Shown here: positions 11,630-22,359 of the stretch, piece by piece | Position numbering within the stretch: position 1 is the stretch's first letter | Layout: each line of letters opens with the position of its first letter | Assembly: GCF_014905175.1 (NCBI RefSeq) | Contig: NC_057792.1 | Location: forward strand, 12,627,321-12,691,320 | Origin: Aphidius gifuensis | Lineage: Eukaryota; Arthropoda; Insecta; Hymenoptera; Braconidae | Direction: 5' to 3' | Length of the DNA stretch: 64,000 nucleotides | The notes under the pieces: model-generated | Databases searched by the model: none | What the model saw: only the letters and a program-made list of their open reading frames with translations | Told to the model about the DNA's origin: nothing | Translations under genes and position numbers: made by a program

Positions 11630-12200
11630 GGTAATTGTTCAAACTTTGATAGCAACAAAGGTAGCGTCGTACGTACTCGAATTTTAGTAATGTTACACAC
11701 TGTGTCACCGAGAACGGAATGGGGCGGTCGCGGCAGCCCGGGCAGTTCTTTTTTGTGAGCTAAAGGGGTGGTTAAGCAACCCTAAAAGTGGGGATTCAGT
11801 ACTGCTAGAGAAAGCATAACAATACTGTAGAGGGGTGGAAATATTAGTCATGAGCTCATGACTATATCTTTGAGTACAATAACTTCCCACGCAAGCGCTA
11901 CGATTCTCCTACTCCGGCAATATCTTGTAAGGACAAAGATGTTATCGCCATTTTTCCCCAACAGAGAGTATGAATATGTCACGAGCTGGAAATGAAGTGC
12001 GACAGAGAATGGACAAGGAAAGCAGAATCGACCAAATTTACCCTCATTGCGTCAACTCAACCCGATAGAAGTACTCAATGCTGCTCGGTAGTAGTACCTT
12101 ACAGTCACTTGGCGACAGTATAAGAAAAAATGGTAAAAGGAATTGTATGATATGAAGAATACTAGACTACTTGCTATTGGTGGTCTAGAGAATATCTAAT
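11630..12200. other. GC-richer unique segment without a convincing gene
   Basis: This stretch is distinctly less AT-rich than its surroundings and shares no repeats with the rest of the window. Short frames on both strands show no domain I recognise. It could be an unrecognised element interior or old captured DNA. Confidence 0.35.
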
Positions 12201-12204
12201 ATCT

Positions 12205-12600
12205 ACCCAGGTAGAAATCCAACCTCGTTTCGACGTATATCATGGCTATTTTCCGAGCTTGACGCTCGAATCGATGTAGAATTCAAGCTCGTTTCTACGT
12301 AAAAATGTTACACTATTCGACGTCGAAATGAGGTTGAGCGGAAGTTAAAACGAGGCAGATAATAAAAAATACTCAATTAGACTTAATTAATTGATATTAT
12401 AGTAAAAAATCAATAGTATTGTTTAAATTAAACATAAAAATGATAATAAAACCATAATAATGATGCTTTTATTAAGTTTTTAGGTATTTGGTTTTCCAGA
12501 CCAATTCAACCTCGATTCAAGATCGTTTTGACGTCGAATGGTAACGTTATTCGATGTCGAAACAGAATTGAATCGAGGCAAAATCGGGTTAGAAAATAAA
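12205..12600. mobile_element. CGACGTCGAA-type MITE, fullest copy
   Basis: It begins ACCCAGGTAGAAATCCAACC and contains inverted copies of TTTCGACGTCGAA and GTTTTGACGTCGAA. The left 290 bp match 4690-4985. The right boundary, near AAAATCGGGTTAGAAAATA, is approximate and no TSD was identified. Confidence 0.6.
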
Positions 12601-12639
12601 ATACATGAAAAATTAAGAAATTTATTATTATAATTAAAA

Positions 12640-12815
12640 CTACTCATTACGTATTGATAGAAAATGTGAAATTCGACGACTAGTCTGAATTTGAAAAACT
12701 GAAATAAGCAGACAGTGCGTCTTTAACATTTACGAACCGATTATCATGTAACGGTATTGTTGTTGAAGATTGAGGCTTTTTTTTGGCAGGCTAACTTTAT
12801 CTACGAAGTTTTATT
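12640..12815. repeat. 175-bp duplicated segment, copy 1 (see 18418-18602)
   Basis: The sequence from AACTACTCATTACGTATTG to CTACGAAGTTTTATTA is about 93% identical to 18418-18602. Both copies lie next to CGACGTCGAA MITE sequence on the left and end at TTTATTA. Different elements follow, marking an insertion boundary. Confidence 0.75.
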
Positions 12816-13975
12816 ACGGAGGCTAGGAGCCATAGGCTCAGCCGCAGTCTTGAATTCATCGGCGAAAAAAAAAAAAAGCTCATAACTTACGAACTAAGTA
12901 ACCGAGAGACTTCGTACTAGGCTCAAAAGAAGCGCATTAAAAAACTCTATCGCCCGCGTAATAGGTTTTTTGCTCTATTGATAATAGTTTTTAGTCAAAA
13001 AATTAAAATGTAAATTTTGAAAAAATTTTTTTTCTTACTTAAAAATTTGTGGTGTCTAAACTATCCATCGGAGAGTATTCATCACCAGAGGTTTTTTGTT
13101 CGTAAATCTTTTCTGTTTTATATTTCATTATTTTTAAATTATTAATTACGTAACTTAAAATAGTACATACGTTTTTATGTGAAAATTTTACTAGTTATAA
13201 AAATTGCGCAATAAATAACTCGACGCAAAATCATAGTAGAGACTTCGTATTAGGCTCAATTTATGTGTCTCAGAAAACTCTATCGCCCGCTTTGCGAAAT
13301 TCTTTTCCATTTGAAATAGTTTTTGAGAAAAAAAAAAAAAACTATAAAATTGAAAAAAAAAATTCTGATATTTAATTTTTTTTCTCGAAAACCGTTATTA
13401 AGAGAGAAAAAAACCTTTCATGCCGTCACTAGATTTTTTCGAGGCGCATAATTTAAGCCTAATACGAACTCCCTATCTTAATTATAACAAAAGTTATGGC
13501 TCGCCGAAAAAAAACTGAAAAACGGCGCAATGAATAACTCAACGCAAAATCAAAAGAGAGACTTCGTATAAGGCTTATTTTATGCGTCTGAAAAAACTCT
13601 ATCGCCCGCATAATGGGTTTTTTCCTCTATCTATAATAGTTTTTGAGAAAAAAAAAAAAAACTTCAAAATTTGACAAAAAATTCGGATATTTAGTTTTTT
13701 TGCTCGAAAACCGTTCTCGAGAGAAAAAAAAACCCATAATGCCGTCACTAGATTTTTTTAAGGCACATAATTTGAGCCTAATACGAACTCCCTATCTTGA
13801 TTATAACAAAAGTTATGGCTCGCCGAAAAAAAAATCGAAAAAACGGACCAAAAAATGTCATCATCGAGTTGAAATAAAATGTTTATAAGGCTCCAAAAAA
13901 AGTTTTGAAAAACTCTATTGCCCGTTTTTTTTTATTCTTTTTCGGTTGTAAAAAATATCGAGGAAAAAAGAAAAA
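12816..13975. repeat. Repeat family R, copy 1 (period about 330 bp, internally palindromic)
   Basis: It begins ACGGAGGCTAGGAGCC. GAGACTTCGTA(T/C)(T/A)AGGCT followed by AAAACTCTATCGCCCGC recurs near 12910, 13245 and 13560, with a degraded fourth trace near 13890. Between them lies the near-inverse, TCACTAGATTTTTT followed by GAGCCTAATACGAACTCCC and AAAGTTATGGCTCGCCG. Related copies are at 29384-30490, 31253-32225 and, inverted, near 59300-60921. Confidence 0.8.
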
Positions 13976-14080
13976 CCTTGAAAAAGAAATCTTCTTTATC
14001 GACTGTGTATAGCTAGTTATAATTTAAATCTAGTAATAATTGGTCTTACATTAAATCGTACAAACGGACAGTGTATATCA

Positions 14081-14244
14081 GCAGTCCAATTCACAGGGCA
14101 AATTTTTTACAATTTAGGGCTATTTTTTGCCGCTGATGGCGCTTGTAAAATTTTTTTTATATAGATTTTACATACAAAAGCTTCACAAGCGCCGCCAGTG
14201 GAGGAAAAAAGCCCCAAATTGTAATGCCCTGTGAATTGGACTGC
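14081..14244. mobile_element. 164-bp foldback MITE
   Basis: Arms of about 65 bp are almost perfectly inverse: GCAGTCCAATTCACAGGGCA on the left and GCCCTGTGAATTGGACTGC on the right, with GGCGCTTGT/ACAAGCGCC at the inner ends. No clear target duplication was seen. The minus-strand ORF here is an artefact. Confidence 0.8.
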
Positions 14245-14249
14245 AGGCT

Positions 14250-15010
14250 CAATAACATCCATGGTTATTTTTCTTTTCATTTTTTTTACCATTGGTAGTA
14301 TTGCTTGTTCGTCGTTTCACGGTCAATTTTTTTTTTTTCTTTAATATTCTTTGATGAATTTTTATTATTATTTTTTTTCTAAATCGAACATGTATTTTTG
14401 GTTTATAGTTTAAAAATATCTACAAATGTTCAGTTTTTTATTAATTGTAACTCGTATAACTATGTATTTTTTTTTTTAGATTCAATTATTTAAATTATAT
14501 TCAGAACTATATATTTGTTTTTTATTAATTATAGAATAATTCCAAAATAACCATATTTTTTTTTTTTGTTTTATTTTAGAAATTTTATTGAGTTAGTAAA
14601 AAAAAAATTGCAATATTGACCTAGAATAAAAGATTAGGTGACTGTATTTTTTAAAATTTATTGATTCGTAAAAAGACTCTAAAAAATAATATTAATTATG
14701 CAATTTTTGAAATCATTAAGGTAATTAATTGTTTTTTTATTTTTAAGTTCATAACATGGTAATCTGTCTTACATATATCAACACTACGAAAATTTACATC
14801 ATGCCACAAGACAATAACTACCAAGAAATTAGAATATTTGTAAAATACTATTGATCACGATATCAGCAATATGGTCTTTACATAATACTTGAAAGATGGA
14901 GTAATTCGAATAACACTCAGTTTTTAAAATGTTTTTATCCATCACCAAGTTTTTTCACGAGAAAGTTGAGAATATATCACAGTTAAATTTATGAAATGTA
15001 AAACTGAATT
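14250..15010. other. AT-rich, no recognisable feature
   Basis: Homopolymer T/A runs dominate. No ORF, RNA gene or shared repeat was seen. Confidence 0.35.
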
Positions 15011-15011
15011 A

Positions 15012-15605
15012 AAAAAATTATCGATTGGAATCAACAAGCATTGAAGAAGTTATTAATGACAAGTCTTTTAATAAAATAAAAAATTTCCATAAAAATTATG
15101 ATATAAAAACATAAATACAAAAAGCTTTTCGGTCAACAAACATTCACAAAGTTATCTATAGAATCTCTGAACAAAACAGGAATGTGAAAGAAATTATAAC
15201 ACAGACAAACATATTATACAGAAAAATAGTATTCAGTCAACGAGCATCGAGAAAATTTTATTTATGAAATTACTAATCGAAGGTAGATTTTAAAAAATTG
15301 AAGGTAGATTTTAAAGAAATTATCGATTGGGATCAACAAGCATTGAGAAGTTATTCATGACAAGTCTTTTAATAAAATAAAAAATTTCCATGAAAATTAT
15401 GATATAAAAACATAAATACAAAAAGCTTTTCGGTCAACAAACATTCACAAAATTATCTATGGAATCTCTGAACAAAACAGGAATGTGAAAAAAATTATAA
15501 CACAGACAAACATATTATGCAAAAAAATATTGTTCAGTCAACAAGCATCGAGAAAATTATTTATGAAATTACTAATCGAAGGTAGATTTCAAAAAATTGA
15601 AACCA
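15012..15605. repeat. Direct tandem duplication, about 300-bp unit, two copies
   Basis: TTATCGATTGG(A/G)ATCAACAAGC at about 15017 recurs at about 15318 with around 93% identity through CGAAGGTAGATTT. The unit is itself divided into quarters that each contain a TCAACAA(A/G)CAT-like motif, hinting at an older ~75-bp period. Confidence 0.85.
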
Positions 15606-16015
15606 CCCAAGTGGAAAAAATATATTTAATTTATATTTAATGGAAATATAAATTAAATTTTATGGATATACAGTTTTGGACATACTAAAAGTAAATTTAG
15701 AAAAAATTTAGAACAAATATAAATTAAATTTAGAATATGTTCAAGTTTGGACATACTAAAATTAAACTTTTTCTAAATTTTTTCTTAATTTTTTTTTTAT
15801 TTTTTGTAAATTTTTTTTAAATTTAATTTTCGTATGTTCAAAACTGTATATATTTTAAATTTAGTTTATATTTTTTCTAAATCTTTTCTAAATTTTTTCT
15901 GAATTTTTTCTAAATTTAATTTTAGTATGTCCAAAACTGTATATATTTTAAATTTAATTCATATTTTTTCTAAATTTTTTCTAAATATAAAATAAACATA
16001 TTTTTTTCACTTGGG
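15606..16015. mobile_element. CCCAAGTGG MITE, copy 1 (410 bp)
   Basis: The ends are CCCAAGTGGAAAAAATATA and TATATTTTTTTCACTTGGG. The interior repeats CTAAATTTTTTCTAAAT and AGTATGTCCAAAACTGTATA. It is flanked by CA on both sides, whereas the copy at 17394 is flanked by TA. Confidence 0.8.
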
Positions 16016-16454
16016 CAGAATAAAATCCACTCTGAAAGCAATACTCAGAAAATATGCATCGATTATATTCAGTAATATTCAGATACATTGAATTATTATA
16101 TGTAAGCTGATTCTTACCAATGTGTACTTATAATATCGAAACGATTAGTTACACCTTCTTTGTTTCTTTTCTATAATCAGAATAAATTTTTAAATGCAAA
16201 AGTTTGGAATAAATTATTTAACCTTTTTTTGAATCTAAAAATTAAAATAAAAAATACAGTCACCTTAAGAAACGAAGATATTTTATTACTACTTATTGTA
16301 ATATATTTTATAAGAAATTCAAATAATTGTTAGTAAAATATCTTTGTATCCTAATATTATTAAAGAGTTGTATTTTTTATTATAAATCCGAAATTAATTG
16401 TAAAATTATAAAAAAACGATTGAAATATTTGTAAAAATAAAAGAAAATATAAAT

Positions 16455-17229
16455 GAGAGATGCCGCGATACGATACGATACGATAATTGGCTGATTATCG
16501 TATCGTGTCGCGAAAGATGATTGTCGTTATCGTATCGTGTCGTCTAAAAATTCGACAAAAATCGGATTATCGTGTCGTCTTATTATCGTATCGTCATAGG
16601 TGTTGTCGTATCGTATCGGGTATTATCGACATGATCGACGATAATTTTTTTGTTTGAGTATAATTTACAGGGAAATTTTAAAATATTTTTTGCATACAAA
16701 AACATTATAAAAGCAGGAAGAATTATCTTAAGGACAATAAGTAAATTACATGAATTATCTAAGTAAAAATTATTATAGTCAAAATTTATTATGTTTAAAT
16801 TCATGGTTTAAAAGTTCATTGGCAAATAATATTGAAAAAAAACTTGAAAACCAAATTAAAAAAAAAATATAACACATGCAACAACGGTTTATATAATTCA
16901 TATAAAATTATTATTAGTTATCATATTATTATAATTTATATTACTTTCATATTGTTAGATTAATATGTATCTAATATTATATGTTGCAGTAATCTATTTT
17001 TTCTTTAATTTAATATTTTCTGGAGTTCAACAATATGAAAATATTGCTTTGATTTAAATGTATATTTTTTCCGACATTATCGCGATGACACGATAATTTT
17101 ATCGGTTATCGTCAGTCAAATATCGTATCGTGTCGTGACGACGATACGATAAAAAATGGCATTATCGTATCGTTGTCGTCATTATCGTATCGCCTTGTCG
17201 CGATATTATCGATTATCGCGGCATCTCTA
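16455..17229. mobile_element. hAT-type MITE with CGATACGATA repeats, complete copy
   Basis: The ends are GAGAGATGCCGCGATACG and CGCGGCATCTCTA, with dense TATCGTATCG motifs in the outer 200 bp. The flanks ATATAAAT and ATATAATT are near-matching 8-bp sequences once one base is allowed at the right edge. It belongs to the same family as 190-640 and 57031-58248. Confidence 0.75.
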
Positions 17230-17393
17230 AATATAATTAAATGTTTATAATTTTTATTGATCAATTAATTGAACATATCTGGAACCATGAAAAATGAAAT
17301 CCCTTTTTTATTTTAGTATATGATCTATCTTACGGTAAATTTCGTTTTAATGATCATCTAAATATTTAACTAAAATTAAAATACCCAAGTGGA

Positions 17394-17814
17394 AAAAATA
17401 TATTTAATTTATATTTAATGGAAATATAAATTGAATTTAATGGATATACAGTTTTGGACATACTAAAAGTAAATTTAGAAAAAATTTAGAAAAGATTTAG
17501 AACAAATATAAATTAAATTCAGAAAATGTTCAAGTTTGGACATACTAAAATTAAGCTTTTTCTAAATTTTTTCTTGATTTTTTTTTATTTTTTGTAAATT
17601 TTTTTTAAATTTAATTTTCGTATGTTCAAAACTGTATATATTTTAAATTTAGTTTATATTTTTTCTAAATCTTTTCTAAATTTTTTCTAAATTTAATTTT
17701 AGTATGTCCAAAACTGTATATATTTTAAATTTAATTCATATTTTTTCTAAATTTTTTCTAAATATAAAATAAATATATTTCACGTTTCCAATAGATATAT
17801 TTTTTCCACTTGGG
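17394..17814. mobile_element. CCCAAGTGG MITE, copy 2 (421 bp)
   Basis: The CCCAAGTGGAAAAAATATA end and its inverse are flanked by TA on both sides (17392-17393, 17815-17816), a Tc1/mariner-type target. It is over 90% identical to copy 1. Confidence 0.88.
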
Positions 17815-17888
17815 TATCTTTCTTTTAAATATACTTAATGTTATCGTTACTTAACAATTAAATTATATCTAAGCAATAAAAACAACAA

Positions 17889-17968
17889 TGGCCCTAGCCG
17901 GAGTATTGAAAATTTTTAATTTTCAACGGGTAACGCGGGCCACACGCCCCAACAAACGTTACCAGATC

Positions 17969-17969
<1 letters not shown>
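17889..17969 (-). repeat. Structured repeat S, copy 1
   Basis: In minus-strand orientation it carries GGTAACG...CGTTACC enclosing GGGGCGTGTGGCCC, then TTGAAAATT...AATTTTCAA, then CCGGCTAGGGCC. Both hairpins are recognisable in three of the four copies (27125, 30561 and this one). It is followed by a (TTA)n tract. Confidence 0.65.

Positions 17970-18017
<48 letters not shown>
17970..18017. repeat. (TTA)n microsatellite
   Basis: About 15 uninterrupted TTA units. They are followed by ATAAAAATTAAGGATTATGG, a segment also found beside the (TTA)n at 18603-18660. Confidence 0.95.
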
Positions 18018-18018
<1 letters not shown>

Positions 18019-18345
18019 AAAATTAAGGATTATGGATTTGATCAAGGTCCTTTAAAATATGAAAAAATATACGCTCAAAGGCGCCCCCACAAAAATATAA
18101 AATAGTATATTGTGTATCAACGGCGCAATGTGAGTGATTGTCGCCCGCACGAAGCACACACACAGATGATGCAGAGTCGACGGGGCACGTAGAGAGGGCG
18201 GCCGAAGGCAATACATCAAACACAGGTCTACAACAACAAATGATCAAAAGATTCCGAAACTCCGCCATTTTGAAGTTCGTACGAAAAGGGTTGCCACGGA
18301 ACATACCCCTTATTTATTTAAATAAAATATTGGCAGATTAAGATA
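18018..18345. repeat. Repeat containing GGTCCTTTAAAATATG...ACGCTCAAAGGCG, copy 1, plus unique GC-richer tail
   Basis: The first 70 bp recur at 18655-18678 and 19641-19690, where the GACACA element interrupts them. The following 250 bp are GC-richer and have short ORFs on both strands without family resemblance. Confidence 0.6.
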
Positions 18346-18417
18346 GAATCGAGCTCGGTCTTCGACGTCGAAACGAGGTTCAGTGTCGAAGTTTGAGACT
18401 AATTTCTACCTAGGTAA

Positions 18418-18602
18418 ACTACTCATTACGTATTGATAGAAATTGTGAAATTCGACGACTAGTCTAAATTTGAAAAAGTGAAATAAGCAGACAGTGCGTC
18501 TTTAACATTTACTAACCGATTATCATATAACGGTAGTGTTGTTGAAAATTGAGGCTTATAATTTGGGATTCCCGTTTTGGCAGGCTAACTTTATCTACGA
18601 AG
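18418..18602. repeat. 175-bp duplicated segment, copy 2
   Basis: It is close to 12640-12815 but carries an 18-bp difference (ATAATTTGGGATTCCCGT). It is preceded by a short CGACGTCGAA MITE fragment at 18345-18417 and followed by an imperfect (TTA)n tract. Confidence 0.75.
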
Positions 18603-18678
18603 TTTTATTATTATTTTTATTATTATTATTATGATTATTATTATCATTATTATTATAAAAATTAAGGATTATGGATTC

Positions 18679-19632
18679 GGCATGCTGTTAGATCGACACA
18701 TTGAAAATTGACACGGGCTAGTTAGACACATAAAATTTTCACAAATAAAAAAGACACAAATTATTTAGATACAATTTAAAACGACACAAATTAAATTCAC
18801 ACGTATTAATCGGACACATAATATTTTAATTATTTTATAAGACACACAAAAATTCTACACTTATAATTAGACACAAAATAATTCGACACAAAATAATTAA
18901 TAAAAAATATAATAGACACATATTAATTATTATTAGACAGATAAAAATACGACAAAAATAAATTAGACACATTAAAAATAGAAACATTGAAGATAGACAC
19001 ATAATAAATCGACACGTAATAATCGGACACATTGAAATAAAAAACTTCAAAGAACGACACAATAAATTAGACACTATTTAAAACGACACAAATTAAATCT
19101 ACATGTATTAATCGGACAAATAATATTAATTATTTTATAAGACACATAAAAATATTATACTCATGATTAGACACAAAATAATTCGACAAAATAATAATTA
19201 ATAAAAAATATAATAGACAAATATTAATTAATATTTGACACATAAAAATACGACAAAAATTAATTAGACACGTAAATATAAAAATGTTGAAGTCAGACAC
19301 ATAATATATTGACATGTTTTAATCCGACACATTAAAATAAAAGAACGACACAAATAAAATTCAAACTTAATAGTTGGACACATAGATGAGTTTGAGTCCC
19401 ACATAGACAAATTCGTCTATCACAGTGTGTCGGTAATTCAGAAAAAAATGAGAGATGGCACTGTATGTGTTTTTCTCTTTTTAAATGGTCAATGTTTCGA
19501 AAATTGAATTGATTTAATTAGATTACATAATTAAATATCACATATTCTTTGTCTTTCAATGATGTTATTCAATTATTTTTGCAACTAATTATGCCCGTGT
19601 TAATTTTCAATGTGTCGATTTAACAGCATGCC
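18679..19632. mobile_element. Element composed of GACACA motifs, with inverted ends and 8-bp target duplication
   Basis: The ends are GGCATGCTGTTAGATCGACA and TGTCGATTTAACAGCATGCC, about 38 bp of near-perfect inverted repeat that includes CATTGAAAATTGACACGGG. The flanks are ATGGATTC (18671-18678) and ATGAATTC (19633-19640), an 8-bp duplication with one mismatch. It interrupts the GGTCCTTTAAAATATG repeat, giving a clean empty-site comparison with 18018. The interior contains dozens of AGACACA or CGACACA motifs spaced about 15-25 bp apart, mostly in one orientation. Internal blocks near 18790-19010 and 19080-19310 are diverged duplicates. No transposase is present. The 8-bp target suggests the hAT superfamily, but the terminal sequence is not typical. 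Confidence 0.82.
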
Positions 19633-19689
19633 ATGAATTCGATAAAGGTCCTTTAAAATATGAAAAAATATACGCTCAAAGGCGTAATT

Positions 19690-19692
19690 TAA

Positions 19693-19733
<41 letters not shown>
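19690..19733. repeat. (AAT)n microsatellite beside the linker exon
   Basis: About 12 AAT/ATA units lie roughly 65 bp downstream (minus strand) of the 19798 donor. Confidence 0.9.
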
Positions 19734-19797
19734 CTTTGATTTCGTATCGTTCACAAAATACTTGAACTAACCTCGTCATATTATTGAATTCTCTTAC

Positions 19798-19839
19798 CTT
19801 TGGATGAGTCCTCCTAGGAAAGGCTACTTTAGGGTCAAT
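19798..19839 (-). CDS. Rbp6: Musashi/Rbp6-family RNA-binding protein, 42-bp RRM1-RRM2 linker exon
   Basis: This is a 14-codon micro-exon on the minus strand. A strong T-rich acceptor ending TTTTTGCAG precedes it and the donor is AAG|GTAAGAG. It encodes IDPKVAFPRRTHPK, the conserved linker joining the two RRMs in Rbp6 and vertebrate Musashi proteins. It joins the 55350 exon in phase 0, giving HELDGKK followed by IDPKVAF. The RRM2 exon, which should begin with a V-T-R-T-K-K-IFVGG type sequence, is not seen between here and position 1, so the next intron is over 19.7 kb. Microsatellite and repeat sequence begins within about 70 bp of the donor, yet the exon and both splice sites are undamaged, consistent with selection. 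Confidence 0.93.
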
Positions 19840-20305
19840 CTGCAAAAAAAAAAATTGCATGTAAATTAATCAGTTGATAAAAAAATGATTTTTATAATAT
19901 CATTACGCAGACTTAAATTATTCCTTAAGTTTTTTGGTATTACGTTGAATAACTTATAAAATTTTGATTTATTTCGGAAATATACATAGGTTTATTACAA
20001 ACTTTTTTAGAATTTTTTATGAACGTGGTCAACTTCATTGAAATATGAATCACAAATTGACCCGAACACACACAGTGATAAAAAAAATCAAGACAAAATT
20101 AAAGAAGAACTTTGCAACGCGTGTTGAGGCCTACGTAATATGTTGCATTTTTTCGTTTTCCCTTTACGTCGATTTTATGAAAGCCTTTCTTTGATAAAGT
20201 TACAGTGTAGATCTATATAGATCTATTTAGATCTACAACTTTGCGAGTTTAATAAATAATCAAAGTTTTCTTTATATTAATTACATTCAACAAATAACTA
20301 ATCAT

Positions 20306-20699
20306 CAGAGCCGGGAAGTTCGTCTGTTATTTCAGCTTGCCGTAAATACCATGGCAACATGGTGAAATATAGTTTAAAAAAAAGACGATCTGAACCTCGT
20401 ACATGGAAAAAATGGCCTGAAAAAATGGCCTTTTTTTTTTTGGCCTCTTGAAAATGGCCCTTTAAAATGGCCTTATATTTTTGGCCTCTTTTGGCCATTT
20501 TTTGAGGCCATTTTTAAGAGGCCAAAAAAAATAAGGCCATTTTTTAAGGCCATTTTTAAGAAGCCAAAAAAAAAGGCCATTTTTTGAGGCCATTTTTTCC
20601 ATGTACGAGGTTCAGATCGTCTTTTTTTTAAACTATATTTCACCATGTTGCCATGGTATTTACGGCAAGCTGAAATAACAGACGAACTTCCCGGCTCTG
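20306..20699. mobile_element. 394-bp foldback hAT-type MITE with GGCC-rich core
   Basis: The ends are CAGAGCCGGGAAGTTCGTCT and AGACGAACTTCCCGGCTCTG. The arms are inverse for over 110 bp. The flanks are a perfect 8-bp duplication, CTAATCAT (20298-20305 and 20700-20707). CAGAG...CTCTG ends with 8-bp duplication are typical of hAT. The core alternates AAAATGGCC and GGCCATTTTT on both strands and can fold in many registers. Confidence 0.93.
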
Positions 20700-20797
20700 C
20701 TAATCATACAAACTGTAAAAGAATAAAAACATAAACAAAAAAAAAATACGCTAAGTTATAATTTTTAATTTATTTTTTCAATTATAAAATTAACATA

Positions 20798-21746
20798 CAG
20801 ACTGTCCCATTTTAATTAGATAATGAATTTTTTCTTGAAAAATATAGCTCAAATTGAAAAATGATTCAAGTAAAAGCCGTAGGGTTTGGAGGGGGACAAA
20901 TAAAAAAAAAAAAAAAATTCAAAAATTCAAAATGGTGGAGTTTCAGGTATGAACATAGTTTTTTTAAATGGATACTGTATTTTTTTTTTGCACCAAAATG
21001 TTTCTTACTCCAAAACTAACAATTTTTATTTGAAAAATTTTTCGATAAAATCACTTTTTTTTCGGCCCGATTTTATCTGTTGATGGATTTTCCTAAAAAA
21101 AAAATGGCTTTGATTTGAAAATGATATTCGGAAAAGTTGTAGCGTTTAGGAAGACAAACACGAAAAAAAAAAAAAATTTGGTAAAAAATTTAAAATAGCG
21201 GAGTGAGAAGCATGGATAAAAAAAATGGACTTAGCCAAAAAAATTTATTTAGAAAAAGTGTTTATCTTGATGCGAACAATTTTTTAGTAAAAAAAAATTA
21301 CACCTAACCTCAAAAAGAAAGATGTTTATACTTTAAACTCCGCCATTTTGAACTTTTTGAAATTTTTTTTTTTCTTTTCATGTTTGTCTTCCTGATCGCT
21401 ACAACTTTTCTGAATATCATTTTTAAATTTGAGCCATATTTTTTGAAGAAAATCCATCAACAGACAAAATTGGGCCGAAAAAAAAAGTGATTTTATCAAA
21501 AAACTTTTCGAATAAAAAGTGTTAGTTTTGATGTAAGAAACTTTTTGGTGCAAAAAAGAAATACAGTATCCATTAAAAAAAACTATGTTCATACCTAAAA
21601 CTCCGCTATTTTGAATTTTTCGAATTTTTTTTTTTTTTTTTTTATTTGTCCCCCTCTAAACCCTACAACTTTTACTTGAATCATTTTTCAATTTGAGCTA
21701 TAATTTTCAAGAAAAATCCATTATCCAATTAAAATGGGACAGTCTG
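20798..21746. mobile_element. 949-bp TA-flanked inverted-repeat element
   Basis: The ends are CAGACTGTCCCATTTTAATT and AATTAAAATGGGACAGTCTG, with TA on both sides. Homology between the arms continues inward through CTTGAAAAATATAGCTCAAATT, TACAACTTTT and CTCCGCTATTTTGAA, so the whole element is one large imperfect palindrome. The minus-strand ORF inside shows no transposase motif. It is consistent with a mariner-derived MITE. Confidence 0.9.
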
Positions 21747-21749
21747 TAT

Positions 21750-22140
21750 ATATATTATATACATTTCTTCATTGCATTTAAAAGAAAGGTTTGAACGTAT
21801 CCGTTGAAATCGTTGTACTGTCTAATAGCACAACTTTGCCGTAAATTCTTGAATCATTAAATGTTTTTTTGTCGATAGTGCCGTCAACAATATATTTTTT
21901 AAATCTTTTCGATATTACATTTTAAAGATAATAAAAAACATATGTCCTACCAATATTGTTCAAAATAATATTATTAATTTTTTAAGAAAAAAGAAAAAAA
22001 AAAGAAATTTCTTTTGAACAAAATATTTTTATCTTTCTAAACTTTAAAGTAATCTTACCGATCAAAGTTTTAGCTACTACAAAAATCATGAAACTCACAA
22101 TTAAAACTTTTTTTTACAGAAAAATTATTATTGATTGATT
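21750..22140. other. No recognisable feature
   Basis: AT-rich intronic sequence with homopolymer runs. Confidence 0.3.
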
Positions 22141-22149
22141 TGTTTCTAG

Positions 22150-22350
22150 GAAAAACTAGTGTTGCCATGATCGACGATAATCACAATACGATACGATATG
22201 ATAATTACGATAGACGATTCGATAATACAAATTTTTATCGTGTCGATATGGCAACTTCCATTCCTTAGAACATTTTTTCCATAGCTTTTTAATTTTTTAA
22301 AAAGACAAAAAGCTATGGGAAAAATGTTCTATGGAATGGAAGTTGCCAAA
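22150..22350. repeat. CGATACGATA fragment joined to a short hairpin
   Basis: The left 100 bp carry ATACGATACGATATG motifs bounded by GTTGCCATGATCGACG and CGATATGGCAACTTCC. A hairpin follows, pairing CCATTCCTTAGAACATTTTT with AAAATGTTCTATGGAATGG, which resembles the CCTTAGCTAC hairpin family. Confidence 0.6.
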
Positions 22351-22359
22351 TAATTATTT

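Noticed and set aside
15012..15605. CRISPR-like array from the regular TCAACAA(A/G)CAT motifs
   Set aside because: Two diverged ~300-bp direct repeats in a eukaryotic intron, with no short identical repeats and unique spacers.
1..19797. Search for the Musashi RRM2 exon
   Set aside because: No minus-strand sequence resembling KKIFVGGL or HRGFGFVTF with splice sites was found, so the exon is presumed to lie outside the window.
19600..19860. 86-codon minus-strand ORF as a stand-alone protein
   Set aside because: Only the 14 codons between splice sites are meaningful (Musashi linker exon). The rest reads an intronic microsatellite and repeat.
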